From Maricaulis maris_C (GTDB lineage Bacteria > Pseudomonadota > Alphaproteobacteria > Caulobacterales > Maricaulaceae), in the NCBI RefSeq assembly GCF_049116555.1, contig NZ_JAGDYT010000001.1, forward strand, positions 62,001 through 126,000: a stretch of DNA of 64,000 nucleotides. The letters run 5' to 3'. The position numbers and the translations under genes were made by a program. Positions 50,819 through 60,288 of this stretch are shown one piece after another. Position 1 is the stretch's first letter, and each line of letters begins with the position of its first letter. The notes beneath the pieces were generated by a model, which saw nothing but the letters and a program-made list of their open reading frames with translations, made no database searches and was not told the origin of the DNA.

Positions 50819-51478
50819 CTGATCGGGATCGACCAGTTCAATCCGGCCTTTCAACTTTTCCAGAAGCCCTTTGCGCTGCAGATCATTGATGGTGCGCGAG
50901 GCCGTTTCCCGGGTCGAATTTACGCGCAAGGCCAGCTCCTTCATCGACGGGGCCGGTTCGATCACCCGCGCCGTGCCATCCGAGCCAACGGGCCGGGACA
51001 TGCGCAGCAGCTCGGCATAGATGCGGCCCGGCGCCGAGAGGGCAGAAAGCTCGAACATGCGCTGGGTTGTGTGCTGAACTCGCTTCGCCAGGACGCGCGA
51101 GAGGGCGATGCCTATCTCGCCATGCCGATGCATCAACTCGAAGAAGGTCTTGCCGTGATAGATCGCGAGATCACAGTCGGTTTCGGCAATGATGCCCGAC
51201 GTTCGCGGGGCTCCGGTCAAGGCTGCGAGCTCACCGAAAACAGCCCCTGCCTCGAAGGCATCGAGCCAGATTTCCTGTCCATTCTCCGACAGAAGTACGA
51301 CGCGGGCGCGCCCGCCGAGCAGAATGAATACGCGATCATCGGCCTCGTCCTGAGCGATGATGACCGTGCCCGCCGCGACGTGGTTTTGTTCCGCGCGCTC
51401 CACCATCTCCCGGCGAGCTGTCACGCCATCAATACCCAGATCGTGCAGGGCGGCATTCCAGGACGTGTCGAGCTGCAT
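50792..51478 (-). CDS. Crp/Fnr-family transcriptional regulator
   Basis: 228 residues. The N-terminal cyclic-nucleotide-binding fold has a phosphate-binding cassette FGELAALTGAPRTSG (81-95), with Glu83 and Arg92 as in cAMP-binding CRP. A long dimer helix (about 117-146) and a winged helix with recognition helix STRETASRTINDLQ follow; Arg190, Glu191 and Arg195 match Arg180, Glu181 and Arg185 of E. coli CRP, which read GTGA. No N-terminal Fe-S cysteines, so it is not FNR. ATG at 51478 follows GGGAGG. It is convergent with the cyclase gene and divergent from the alkylsulfatase gene, and is the probable reader of the box at 45885. Confidence 0.9.
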   Translation of the reverse strand: MQLDTSWNAALHDLGIDGVTARREMVERAEQNHVAAGTVIIAQDEADDRVFILLGGRARVVLLSENGQEIWLDAFEAGAVFGELAALTGAPRTSGIIAETDCDLAIYHGKTFFELMHRHGEIGIALSRVLAKRVQHTTQRMFELSALSAPGRIYAELLRMSRPVGSDGTARVIEPAPSMKELALRVNSTRETASRTINDLQRKGLLEKLKGRIELVDPDQLDRLRGSS

Positions 51479-51659
51479 GAGGCCTCCCGCCGGGCCAGAG
51501 GCCGCGAATTCATGGCGAAACATCGGGGCAAGCCTAGTGAGCTTCGTGAAAAACGCCAGCGAATTCTATCGGTTGACCTGTGGCTCGACCGGTTTTTCAT
51601 CGCCATTCCGGCGGAAGATCGCTAGGGTCAAGTGAACAGTGTTTTCTCGGGAGGCTGGC

Positions 51660-53639
51660 ATGCGCAAGGCAACACTCATACTGGCGGGACTGTGTTGCGT
51701 TCTGGCGGGCTGTGGTGGCGGCGACCCTGCGCCGGTGGCGCGCAGCGGGCCGGACGGGCCGGATGCAGCCGGCTTTCATCCGGCGTCGACGGATGTGGCG
51801 CGCGAGAATGCCGAGACTTCTGCACGCCTGTCTGCTTACCCGTCGGAAGACGAGGCGTTGGCCCGTCGTGGTTTTGTCGGTCGCGACGAGGATCTGGAGA
51901 TCCGCAATCCCGATGGTGAGATTATCTGGCGCCCCGCCGATTATGCCTTTCTGGACGCCACGCCGACGGACAGCGTGCATCCCGGCTTGTGGCGGCAGGC
52001 GGCTCTGAATCAGGCACATGGCCTGTTCGAGGTCGCCCCGGGTATTCATCAGGTCCGCGGCTATGACCTGGCCAATATGTCGATTATTGAAGGCCGGACC
52101 GGGTGGATCATCATCGATCCGCTGACATCAGTCGAGACAGCGCAGGCGGCGCTGGACCTTGTCAATCGCGAACTCGGCGAACGGCCTGTGAGCGCCGTCA
52201 TTCTCACCCACTCCCATATCGACCATTTCGGGGGCGCAGGCGCCGTTGTCGGACCGGACACGCCTGTCATTGCGCCGGCCGGTTTCCTCCAGGCGTCTGT
52301 CAGCGAGAATGTCATGGCCGGTATCGTGATGGGTCGACGGGCCGGCTACATGTATGGCACGCGGCTGCCCCGGTCCGAACGCGGCCATGTCGGCTCGGGA
52401 CTTGGCAAGCACCCGGCACTTGGGACCCACACAATCGCGGCACCCACCCACATTATTGATCAGACCGGGCAGACGCTGGAGATCGATGGTGTGCGTATGG
52501 AATTCCAGTACGCGCCGGAGACCGAGGCGCCCGCCGAGTTGACCGTCTATTTCCCGGACCTTCAGGCCTGGTGCGGGGCCGAGCTGGTCTCGCGCACCAT
52601 GCACAATCTCTACACGCTGCGCGGCGCCCAGGTGCGGGATGCTCTCGCCTGGTCGGCGGCAATCGACGAGGCGCTCACCCGATTCGCCCCGCGCACAGAG
52701 GTGATCTTCAACAGCCATCACTGGCCAGTCTGGGGCGCTGCGGAGAGTGCCGATTTCCTGACGGCTCAGCGCGATGTCTACAAATACATCCACGATCAGA
52801 CCCTGCGTCTCGCCGCACAGGGCATGCGCCCGGACGAGATCGCCGAAACCCTCACTCTGCCTGCCAGCTTGCAGCCGGTTTTCGCCGTGCAAGGCTATTA
52901 CGGAACGCTCAAGCACAATTCCCGCGCTGTCTATCAGCGCTATTTCGGCTGGTATGACGGCGTCCCGGCCCATCTCGACCCCGTGCCGCGAGGCGAGGCC
53001 GCTGAACGCTATGTCGAGGCCATGGGCGGCTTGGACGCCGTACTCGCACTGGGCGATGAGGCCCTGGCGTCGGGCGAGTTTCGCTGGGCTGCCGAGCTGG
53101 GTCAGCATGCAGTCTTCGCGGCCCCGGATTCGCCGGCAGCACGGTCACTCCTGGCGCGAGCCTATGAGCAATTGGGCTATCGCGCCGAAAGTGCGCCCTG
53201 GCGGGATGTCTATCTGACCGGCGCCTATGAATTGCGTCATGGCATCGAGGCGCTGGACGCAACAGCCGCGGGTTCGGCCATCCTGCAATCCATTCCGCTC
53301 GACATGTTCTTCGCCGCCATGGCGACCCGGCTCGATGGCGAGGCCGCGGCGCGGCAGGACCGGGTGTTCAATTTCGCCTTCACGGATGTCGATGAGCATT
53401 ATGTGATCCGCCTGTCGAACGGCGTGATGCATCATCATGATGCCCCTCCGGTTGACGGGGCCGATGCGAGCGTCACGCTGACCCGGGATTTCTGGCTTCG
53501 CTTGCTGCAGCAGGAGGCCGGGCTGATGGAAATGATCGGATCGGAGGACTTCGCTGTTGCGGGTGACCGGCTCGCCTTGCTGGGCTTTTTTGCCATGCTG
53601 GAACAGCCCGACGCGGGATTTGCGATCGTCACGCCCTGA
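51660..53639 (+). CDS. Alkylsulfatase-like (SdsA/YjcS type) metallo-beta-lactamase-fold lipoprotein
   Basis: 659 residues. A lipoprotein signal (MRKATLILAGL) ends in the lipobox LAGC with Cys18, so the enzyme is anchored in the outer envelope. The metallo-beta-lactamase domain carries the zinc motif THSHIDHFGG and later EVIFNSHHWPVWG. A helical dimerisation domain (YFGWYDGVPAHLDPVP) and a C-terminal SCP2-like domain follow, the full alkylsulfatase architecture. It would cleave long-chain alkyl sulfates to alcohols. ATG at 51660 (CGGGAGG upstream) is set by the signal peptide. It is divergent from the Crp gene, and regulation by that protein is possible. Confidence 0.9.
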   Translation: MRKATLILAGLCCVLAGCGGGDPAPVARSGPDGPDAAGFHPASTDVARENAETSARLSAYPSEDEALARRGFVGRDEDLEIRNPDGEIIWRPADYAFLDATPTDSVHPGLWRQAALNQAHGLFEVAPGIHQVRGYDLANMSIIEGRTGWIIIDPLTSVETAQAALDLVNRELGERPVSAVILTHSHIDHFGGAGAVVGPDTPVIAPAGFLQASVSENVMAGIVMGRRAGYMYGTRLPRSERGHVGSGLGKHPALGTHTIAAPTHIIDQTGQTLEIDGVRMEFQYAPETEAPAELTVYFPDLQAWCGAELVSRTMHNLYTLRGAQVRDALAWSAAIDEALTRFAPRTEVIFNSHHWPVWGAAESADFLTAQRDVYKYIHDQTLRLAAQGMRPDEIAETLTLPASLQPVFAVQGYYGTLKHNSRAVYQRYFGWYDGVPAHLDPVPRGEAAERYVEAMGGLDAVLALGDEALASGEFRWAAELGQHAVFAAPDSPAARSLLARAYEQLGYRAESAPWRDVYLTGAYELRHGIEALDATAAGSAILQSIPLDMFFAAMATRLDGEAAARQDRVFNFAFTDVDEHYVIRLSNGVMHHHDAPPVDGADASVTLTRDFWLRLLQQEAGLMEMIGSEDFAVAGDRLALLGFFAMLEQPDAGFAIVTP

Positions 53640-53712
53640 TTTGCTGGGTGAGGGCTTTTGCGCGTGCCTCAAAACCTGATTAACTGCCGCATCAATCGTC
53701 CCGGGGGGTTCC

Positions 53713-56376
53713 ATGTACCGCGCCATTCTTGCTGCCAGCCTTGCCTTCATCACCGCTTCCGGAGGTGCCTTGGCGCAGGTGACGCCCTTTGACACCCGCT
53801 ATGATCCGGCGATCCCGGATTTCCGCGCCACATTCGGCTATGATTTTGGCGAGGAAATCACCCCGCCCGAAGACGCAATCGACTATCTCTACACGCTCGA
53901 GGCCGCTGCACCGGACCGGGTCGAGGTCGTTGAATATGCCCGCAGCTGGGAAGGTCGCCCGCTTGCCTATGCTGTGATTGCGAGCCCGGACACGCTGGTC
54001 CGTATTGACGAGATCCAGTCGGGTCTGGCCAGTCTCGCCGACCCGCGTGGCCTCGATGCGGCCAGCAGGGACGCGCTGATAGCCGACCTGCCTGCGGTGG
54101 TCTGGTTGTCTTACGGCGTGCATGGCAATGAAATTTCTTCGACCGATGCCGGCCTGCGCACCGCCTATCACCTGCTAGCGGCGCAAGATGACCCCATCGT
54201 CGAGACGATTTTCGAGAACACGATCATCGTCGTCGATCCGACCCAGAATCCGGACGGCCGCAACCGTTTCATCCAGACCTTCCGGTCCGCGCGCGGACTT
54301 GAGGCCAGTGCCGATCGGTATACCGCCGAGCATGACGAGCCTTGGCCGGGTGGGCGCTATAACCACTATCTGTTTGATCTCAATCGCGACTGGTTCGCCC
54401 GCACCCAGCCGGAAACCCGCGGACGCACCCAGGCCATTCTCGACTGGCGGCCGGTGGTGGTGGTCGATGCGCACGAGATGAGCGGTGACAGCACCTATTT
54501 CTTCGCCCCTTCCGCCGAGCCTTTCAATCCGGAGATCGTGCAGTCGCAGCGCGACGCGCAGGATCTGATCGGGCGCAATCATGGCGACTGGTTTGATCGT
54601 CTTGGCTATGCCTTCTTCACCCGTGAAGTCTATGACGCCTTTTATCCCGGTTATGGCGATATGTGGCCGACCCTGCAGGGTGCAGTCGCCATGACCTATG
54701 AGCAGGCCTCGGCCCGCGGACTGGCCTGGCGCCGCCGCGATGGCTCGACCCTGACCTATGCTGACGGGGTCAATCATCACTTCGTGGCCAGCCTGTCGAC
54801 CGCCCAGGTCGTGGCCGAGAACCGTGAGCGCTTCCTGTCGGATTTTGTCGCCTTCCGCGATAGCGCAGCGACCAGTTCGAGGGATCCGCAGGCGATGATG
54901 ATCTCCTTGAGCGGCAATCGGTGGAGCGCGGAACGCATGGCGCGCAATCTTGCGGCCCAGGGCATTGAGGTTGGCCGTGTCGCGCCGGGTACATCCGCGT
55001 GCGGTGCCCGTTTTGACGACGGTGGATTCCTGGTCCGGTTCGACCAGCCGGCCGGCCGGCTGGCCCGGACCCTGCTGGAGCCGACCACTGACCTGCCCGC
55101 TGATTTCATGGAAGAGCAGGAAGCCCGCCGGGCAGATGGGCTTGGGCATGAACTCTATGATGTGACCGCCTGGTCACTGCCGTTGATGAGCAATGTCGAC
55201 GCCACATCCTGCCGCCGCACGCCTTCCCTCACCACGGAGTCCGTTGCACCGGAAGCCCCGATTGAGCGCGTCACAACGGATCACAATGCTGCCTGGGGTT
55301 ATGTCATCCCATGGACCGATGCCGGCCAGGCCCGGCTGGTGGCAGCGTTGGGGCGTGAAGGCGTGACCATGCGTACCAGTGACCTGGCCTTCCGGATCGG
55401 CGACCGTCGTTTCCCGCGCGGTTCGGTCGTGATTCCGCGCCATGGCGCACCTGACGATCTGGATGCCCTGGTCAACCGGCTCGCGGCCGAGAGCGGCGCG
55501 CGCTTTGAAGGCATGGAGTCGAGCTGGGTCGATGACGGCCCGAATCCGGGCAGCGACAATTTCCTGACGATACGGGCACCGAGCGTGGCCATGCTGTGGG
55601 ATGAAGGCACTGACCCGACCTCCGCTGGCGCGACCCGTTATGTGCTCGAACGTCGCTACGACATTCCGGTTTCGGTGATCCGGGTGGGCTCGGTGAGCCG
55701 TGCCCAGTTGGACAATTATGATGTTCTGATCATTCCCGAGCAGGGTTGGACGGGTCTGTCCGGTGCCCTGGGCAATTCCGGAACGGCAGCCATTCGAACC
55801 TATGTGCGCGGTGGCGGTATCCTGGTCGGTCTTGGCGACGCCACGCGCTGGCTTGCCGATTCCGATACCGGCTTGATCCCGGCCCAGCGCGAGCGGGCCG
55901 CCGATGCGCCGCGTGATGCGTCCGCCGGATCCGGCGAAATCGTCGACGGTACGGTCCTGGCCAATGAGGATGAGCTGCAGGTGCTGGAAGCCGAAGCCGG
56001 TGCCCTGCCGGAATCCTCGCCGGGGGCACTGGTTCATGTCGAGGCCAATGAGAATGCCTGGATGTCGGCCGGATATACAGACGGAGCCGCGGCGTTGGTT
56101 ATGGGGTCGGATATCTACGCCCCGGTCTCGCTCGGAGATGCGACGACGGCGCTGCGCTTTGCCGCTCGCGATGAGCTGCTCGCCGGCGGTTATCTCTGGG
56201 AGGAGTATGCCGATCAGCTGGCCCTGAAGCCTTTCGTGCTTACCACCCGCCAGGGCGCCGGACAGGTCGTGGCCATCACCCAATCGCCGACCACCCGCGC
56301 CTATCTTGAGGGGCTGGACCTCCTGCTCCTGAACGCGGTACTTCTGGGGCCGGCACACTCTCGCGCCCTGCGCTGA
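53713..56376 (+). CDS. Secreted M14-family zinc carboxypeptidase
   Basis: 887 residues with signal peptide MYRAILAASLAFITASGGALA. The M14 domain follows, with zinc ligands His137 and Glu140 (GVHGNEIS) and His254 (VVDAHEMSGDS), a DPTQNPDGRNRF segment and FDLNRDW. The remaining 450 residues include a second alpha/beta region with NYDVLIIPEQGW and GGGILVGLGDATRW, resembling a glutamine-amidotransferase-like fold seen in long bacterial M14 proteins. It probably trims peptides in the periplasm or outside. It stands as its own gene, 73 bp after the sulfatase gene. Confidence 0.88.
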   Translation: MYRAILAASLAFITASGGALAQVTPFDTRYDPAIPDFRATFGYDFGEEITPPEDAIDYLYTLEAAAPDRVEVVEYARSWEGRPLAYAVIASPDTLVRIDEIQSGLASLADPRGLDAASRDALIADLPAVVWLSYGVHGNEISSTDAGLRTAYHLLAAQDDPIVETIFENTIIVVDPTQNPDGRNRFIQTFRSARGLEASADRYTAEHDEPWPGGRYNHYLFDLNRDWFARTQPETRGRTQAILDWRPVVVVDAHEMSGDSTYFFAPSAEPFNPEIVQSQRDAQDLIGRNHGDWFDRLGYAFFTREVYDAFYPGYGDMWPTLQGAVAMTYEQASARGLAWRRRDGSTLTYADGVNHHFVASLSTAQVVAENRERFLSDFVAFRDSAATSSRDPQAMMISLSGNRWSAERMARNLAAQGIEVGRVAPGTSACGARFDDGGFLVRFDQPAGRLARTLLEPTTDLPADFMEEQEARRADGLGHELYDVTAWSLPLMSNVDATSCRRTPSLTTESVAPEAPIERVTTDHNAAWGYVIPWTDAGQARLVAALGREGVTMRTSDLAFRIGDRRFPRGSVVIPRHGAPDDLDALVNRLAAESGARFEGMESSWVDDGPNPGSDNFLTIRAPSVAMLWDEGTDPTSAGATRYVLERRYDIPVSVIRVGSVSRAQLDNYDVLIIPEQGWTGLSGALGNSGTAAIRTYVRGGGILVGLGDATRWLADSDTGLIPAQRERAADAPRDASAGSGEIVDGTVLANEDELQVLEAEAGALPESSPGALVHVEANENAWMSAGYTDGAAALVMGSDIYAPVSLGDATTALRFAARDELLAGGYLWEEYADQLALKPFVLTTRQGAGQVVAITQSPTTRAYLEGLDLLLLNAVLLGPAHSRALR

Positions 56377-56444
56377 GACCTTCGGGCAAACGGTTTCAAT
56401 CAGGTTGCGGCGCCACGGCGCCGTGACCGGTGACGGAGTTTGCG

Positions 56445-57359
56445 ATGATGACATGGCGCGCCGGACCGTCCGGCTTCGCAGTGGCGCTGATGGCGGCCAC
56501 GCTTCTTTGCCCGTTGGCGGCCTCGGCCCAGGACATGCCGGATTTCTCGTCACTGGCGCTGGCTGACGACCTCGACTTCCTGCGGGCCAATACGCCGGTC
56601 GGGAATCCATCGACCCTGCTCTATCGGGGTGAGGGTTTTGTACTGGTGGTCGATCCGGGACTGGAGCACACCGCCGAGCTGCTGGCCGAGGCGGTCGCCG
56701 GCGAGCTGGGCGAGCGCACGCTCTATGTCGTGACCACCCATGCCCACCGGGACCATATGGACGCTGTGCCGGCCCTGCCGCGTCCGCTCGTCCAGATCGC
56801 CACGGGACACCAGTTCGACGGGCTGCCTGCCCAGCAAGGCATGACGCGCCTCGCGGTGCACGGCGAGGTCACGCTGGGCGATGGCGCTGTGCGGATCGGA
56901 AGTTTCCCGGACATGGCGGCCCATACCGGCGGGGACCTCTGGATCCATTTCCCGGAATCGGGTGTTCTGGCCGTGGGCGATCACTTCTTCCTCGATCGCT
57001 ATCCGATCATTGACGTCATTGGCGGCGGCGATCCGGCGGGCTATTTCGCCAATATCGACTGGATGGTCGCGACCTTCCCGGCGGACACACGAGTCGTTCC
57101 GGGCCATTCGACTTTCGGGCCCGACGCGCCGCGCGTGGCGACACTGGACGACCTAGCAAACTGGGCAGGCGAGCTGCGCAACTCTGTTTCTGTGATCCGT
57201 CAGATGGCAGAACAGGGCCTGAGCGAGGCGGAGATCGTCGAGACCGGCCTGGGGCCAAACTTCTCCCATCTCAACGAACGTCCGCGCTTCGTCTCGGAAG
57301 AGCGCTGGATCGGTTTCGTCCTGGCCAATCCGCCAAGCCGGCAGCCGCCCAAGCCCTAG
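56445..57359 (+). CDS. Secreted MBL-fold metallo-hydrolase
   Basis: 304 residues with signal peptide (MMTWRAGPSGF to ASAQ) and a metallo-beta-lactamase fold: VVDPGLEH, zinc motif TTHAHRDHMD, PDMAAHTGGDLWIHFP, VGDHFFLDRYP and the late VVPGHSTFGP His. Substrate unknown; such proteins include hydrolases of lactones, beta-lactams and phosphoesters. The start at 56445 has ACGGAG at 7 nt spacing; a GTG five codons earlier is possible. Its stop overlaps the convergent ABC-F stop by 4 bp. Confidence 0.85.
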   Translation: MMTWRAGPSGFAVALMAATLLCPLAASAQDMPDFSSLALADDLDFLRANTPVGNPSTLLYRGEGFVLVVDPGLEHTAELLAEAVAGELGERTLYVVTTHAHRDHMDAVPALPRPLVQIATGHQFDGLPAQQGMTRLAVHGEVTLGDGAVRIGSFPDMAAHTGGDLWIHFPESGVLAVGDHFFLDRYPIIDVIGGGDPAGYFANIDWMVATFPADTRVVPGHSTFGPDAPRVATLDDLANWAGELRNSVSVIRQMAEQGLSEAEIVETGLGPNFSHLNERPRFVSEERWIGFVLANPPSRQPPKP

Positions 57360-59176
57360 CCCCCGCCCTCAATCTCCTCGCGCAGGGCTTCCAGTTCCAG
57401 CCAGCGGTCTTCCTTGTCGGCGCGCTCCTGCATGGCGGTGCCGAGGCGTTCGGAGACCTTGGTGAAGCGGGCGCTGTCGGCGAAGAGGGCGGGGTCGGCC
57501 ATCTCGGTTTCGAGGCGTGTGATCTCGTCACTCAACGTGTCGATTTCGGCGGGCAGGAGTTTGAGCGCGTAGCGGTCCTTGTTGGCCATGCGCCGGCGTT
57601 CAGGCCTGGCGTCTGCAGAGGCGGTCTTTGCGGGCGCTTTGCCCGACCCTGACGCTTTGGCTCCGGACTTGTCGAGCGCCGAGACGCCGGCGCCGCGCTG
57701 GGCGACCATGTCGCCATATCCGCCAGCATATTCCTGCCAGACGCCGTCACCCTCGGAGACGATCACCGAGGTGCAGCAGCGGTCCAGAAAATCCCGGTCA
57801 TGCGAGACCAGAAAGACCGTGCCGGCATAGTCCGCGATCAGGCCCTGCAGCAGGTCGAGCGTTTCCAGGTCGAGATCATTGGTCGGCTCGTCCAGCACCA
57901 GGAGGTTGGAGGGCAGGGCCAGGGCGCGGGCCAGCATGACCCGGGCGCGCTCGCCGCCGGAGAGGACATGGACGGGCGTATTGGCCTGCTCGGGCGGGAA
58001 GAGGAAGTCCTTCATATAGGCCATGACGTGCTTGGTCTTGCCGGCGACCTCGACCTGGTTGCCCGAGCCCTGGGTCAAGGCTTCCGAGAGCGTCCAGTCG
58101 TCCTTGAGGGCGAGGCGCTTCTGGTCGAGCGAGGCAATCTCCAGCTTTGTGCCCAGCCGGACCGAGCCCTCGTCCGGCGCCAGCTGGCCGGTGAGGATGT
58201 TCAGAAGCGTCGTCTTTCCGGCACCATTGGGCCCCACGAGTCCGATGCGGGCATGGCGGGCAATCTTGGTCGAGAAATCCTTGACGATGGGCCGGTCACC
58301 ATAGCTCAGCGAGACCGATTTGGCCTCGGCGACCAGCTTGCCGCTATCTCCGGCTTCGGTTGTCTCCAGCTTGACGCTACCTTGCGGTCCGCGATGGTCG
58401 CGGCGCTGTTGTTTGAGGGCATGGAGGTCGCCGAGGCGGCGGACATTGCGCTTGCGTCGGGCGGTGACGCCATAGCGTAGCCAGTCCTCCTCGCGCACGA
58501 TCTTGCGGTCGAGCTTGTGCAGCTCGTCCTGCTCCTGCTCCAGCACGGTATCGCGCCAGGCTTCGAATGCTCCAAACCCCTTGTCCAGCTGCCGGGTCTG
58601 GCCGCGATCAAGCCAGACGGTCTTGCGGGTCAGGTTTTCCAGGAAGCGGCGGTCGTGACTGATCAGGACCAGGGCCGAGCGGCAATGTCGCAGCTCCTCT
58701 TCCAGCCATTCGATTGCCGGCAGGTCGAGATGGTTGGTCGGTTCGTCGAGCAGGAGAATGTCCGGGTCCGGCGCAAGCGCCCGCACGAGCGCGGCACGGC
58801 GCGCTTCCCCACCGGAGACCTCGCCGGGTTTTTCCTCACCCGTCAGTCCCAGCTTTTCCAGCAGATAGTCGGCCCGATAGTCGGCATCGCCGGGCGCGAG
58901 GCCGGCCATGACATAGTCCCGCAATGTGGCGTGACCGGTGAGGTCCGGGTCCTGCTCCAGATAGCGCACGGTGGCGGAAGGGTGGACGAAGCGGTCGCCA
59001 TCATCGGCTTCGACCTGGCCGGCTGCGACCTTCAAGAGGGTCGACTTGCCGGACCCGTTGCGGCCGACGAGGCAAAGGCGTTCGCCTTCCTCGACCTGCA
59101 ATTCGGCCCCCGCGAGGAGCGGTGTAACCCCGAAGGTCAGGTGGATGTTCTGAAGCGTGAGGAGCGGTGGAGCCAT
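57356..59176 (-). CDS. uup: ABC-F family ATPase (Uup-like)
   Basis: 606 residues with two ATP-binding cassettes and no membrane segments. Cassette 1 has GRNGSGKST and LSGGE-type EVSGGEARRAALVRAL and LLLDEPTNHLD. Cassette 2 has GPNGAGKTT, LSGGERARVMLARAL and LVLDEPTNDLD. The linker between them is charged, and a C-terminal coiled coil (residues about 540-606) is the DNA/ribosome-binding tail typical of Uup. ABC-F proteins act on ribosomes or branched DNA, not in transport. ATG at 59176 fits the first strand (PLLTLQNIHLTF). Confidence 0.9.
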   Translation of the reverse strand: MAPPLLTLQNIHLTFGVTPLLAGAELQVEEGERLCLVGRNGSGKSTLLKVAAGQVEADDGDRFVHPSATVRYLEQDPDLTGHATLRDYVMAGLAPGDADYRADYLLEKLGLTGEEKPGEVSGGEARRAALVRALAPDPDILLLDEPTNHLDLPAIEWLEEELRHCRSALVLISHDRRFLENLTRKTVWLDRGQTRQLDKGFGAFEAWRDTVLEQEQDELHKLDRKIVREEDWLRYGVTARRKRNVRRLGDLHALKQQRRDHRGPQGSVKLETTEAGDSGKLVAEAKSVSLSYGDRPIVKDFSTKIARHARIGLVGPNGAGKTTLLNILTGQLAPDEGSVRLGTKLEIASLDQKRLALKDDWTLSEALTQGSGNQVEVAGKTKHVMAYMKDFLFPPEQANTPVHVLSGGERARVMLARALALPSNLLVLDEPTNDLDLETLDLLQGLIADYAGTVFLVSHDRDFLDRCCTSVIVSEGDGVWQEYAGGYGDMVAQRGAGVSALDKSGAKASGSGKAPAKTASADARPERRRMANKDRYALKLLPAEIDTLSDEITRLETEMADPALFADSARFTKVSERLGTAMQERADKEDRWLELEALREEIEGGG

Positions 59177-59237
59177 GTGCCACCGCATACTAGTCAGCGG
59201 CCCGCCGGTCACCCGTTTCCGGCAGAAATTTGCAAAG

Positions 59238-59265
59238 GGGGGACAATCCGTACCCAGCGTCCCCC
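59238..59265. repeat. Inverted repeat GGGGGAC-N14-GTCCCCC
   Basis: Perfect 7-bp arms lie in the divergent control region between the ABC-F and ABC-transporter genes. It could form a leader hairpin of the ABC-F mRNA or act as an operator. No T-run follows. Confidence 0.35.
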
Positions 59266-59363
59266 TATCGCCAATCCTGAACAAAGCCTCATTTGCGCCA
59301 TAATGGGGCGCGGCCTAGGCTGGCGTCCAGGGACAGGAGAGGGACGCGGGCGAGGGCCGGCGT

Positions 59364-60260
59364 GTGACAATCATGCTGACGATCAAAAATCTCACGAAAA
59401 CCTATGGCAATGGCGTACGCGCCATGGACGGGGTCACGCTGGACATTCCCAAGGGCATGTTCGGACTGCTCGGCCCCAATGGCGCCGGCAAGTCGACGCT
59501 GATGCGCACCCTGGCAACACTGCAAGCGCCGGATAGCGGGACGGCGACCTTCGGTGATCTCGATATCGTCAAGGATCCCAAGGCGCTGCGCGCCACGCTG
59601 GGCTATCTGCCTCAGGATTTCGGCGTCTACCCGCGCATGTCGGCACGGGCCATGCTCGATCATCTCGCCGTCCTCAAGGGGCTGACCAATGCGAAAGAAC
59701 GCAAACAGGTCGTCGAAGCCCTTCTGGAACAGACCAATCTGACCCAGCACGCCAAGAAATCCGTTGCCTCCTATTCCGGCGGCATGCGTCAGCGCTTCGG
59801 TATTGCCCAGGCATTGCTGGGTGATCCGCAACTGATCATCGTCGACGAGCCGACCGCCGGCCTCGACCCGGAAGAGCGCAACCGTTTCCACAATCTCCTG
59901 TCCGAGATCGGCGAAAACGTCGTGGTCATCCTGTCCACCCATATCGTCGAGGACGTCTCCGACCTCTGCCCGAAAATGGCGATCATGAACCAGGGCAAGA
60001 TCGTCGCCGAGGGCGTCCCCGCCGATCTGGTCAAGGAGCTGGACGGCAAGGTTTGGAGCCGGAGCGTGGCGAAGGCCGATCTCGCGGAGCAACGGACTCG
60101 CTACAATGTCATCTCGGAACGCCTGACCATGGGTCAGGTAATGATTCGCGTCCTGGCCGACAGTCAGCCGGGCGATGACTTCGCCGCGGCGACGCCGGAT
60201 CTGGAAGATGTGTATTTCTCGACCATCCGCGGCGGCCAGTCCGACGCGGCGGCCGCGTAA
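59364..60260 (+). CDS. ABC transporter ATP-binding protein
   Basis: 298-residue ATPase of an ABC-2 type exporter. Walker A is GPNGAGKST, Q-loop YLPQDFG, signature YSGGMRQRFGIAQ, Walker B LIIVDEPTAGLD and switch His in ILSTHIVED. A GTG at 59364 has GAGGG 7 nt upstream; ATG at 59373 is an alternative start. It pairs with the permease-peptidase gene 28 bp downstream, which supplies the membrane part. It probably powers export or membrane extraction of peptide or lipid. Confidence 0.93.
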   Translation: MTIMLTIKNLTKTYGNGVRAMDGVTLDIPKGMFGLLGPNGAGKSTLMRTLATLQAPDSGTATFGDLDIVKDPKALRATLGYLPQDFGVYPRMSARAMLDHLAVLKGLTNAKERKQVVEALLEQTNLTQHAKKSVASYSGGMRQRFGIAQALLGDPQLIIVDEPTAGLDPEERNRFHNLLSEIGENVVVILSTHIVEDVSDLCPKMAIMNQGKIVAEGVPADLVKELDGKVWSRSVAKADLAEQRTRYNVISERLTMGQVMIRVLADSQPGDDFAAATPDLEDVYFSTIRGGQSDAAAA

Positions 60261-60288
60261 GTCTCAACCCAGCTGAAAGGAGCACATC

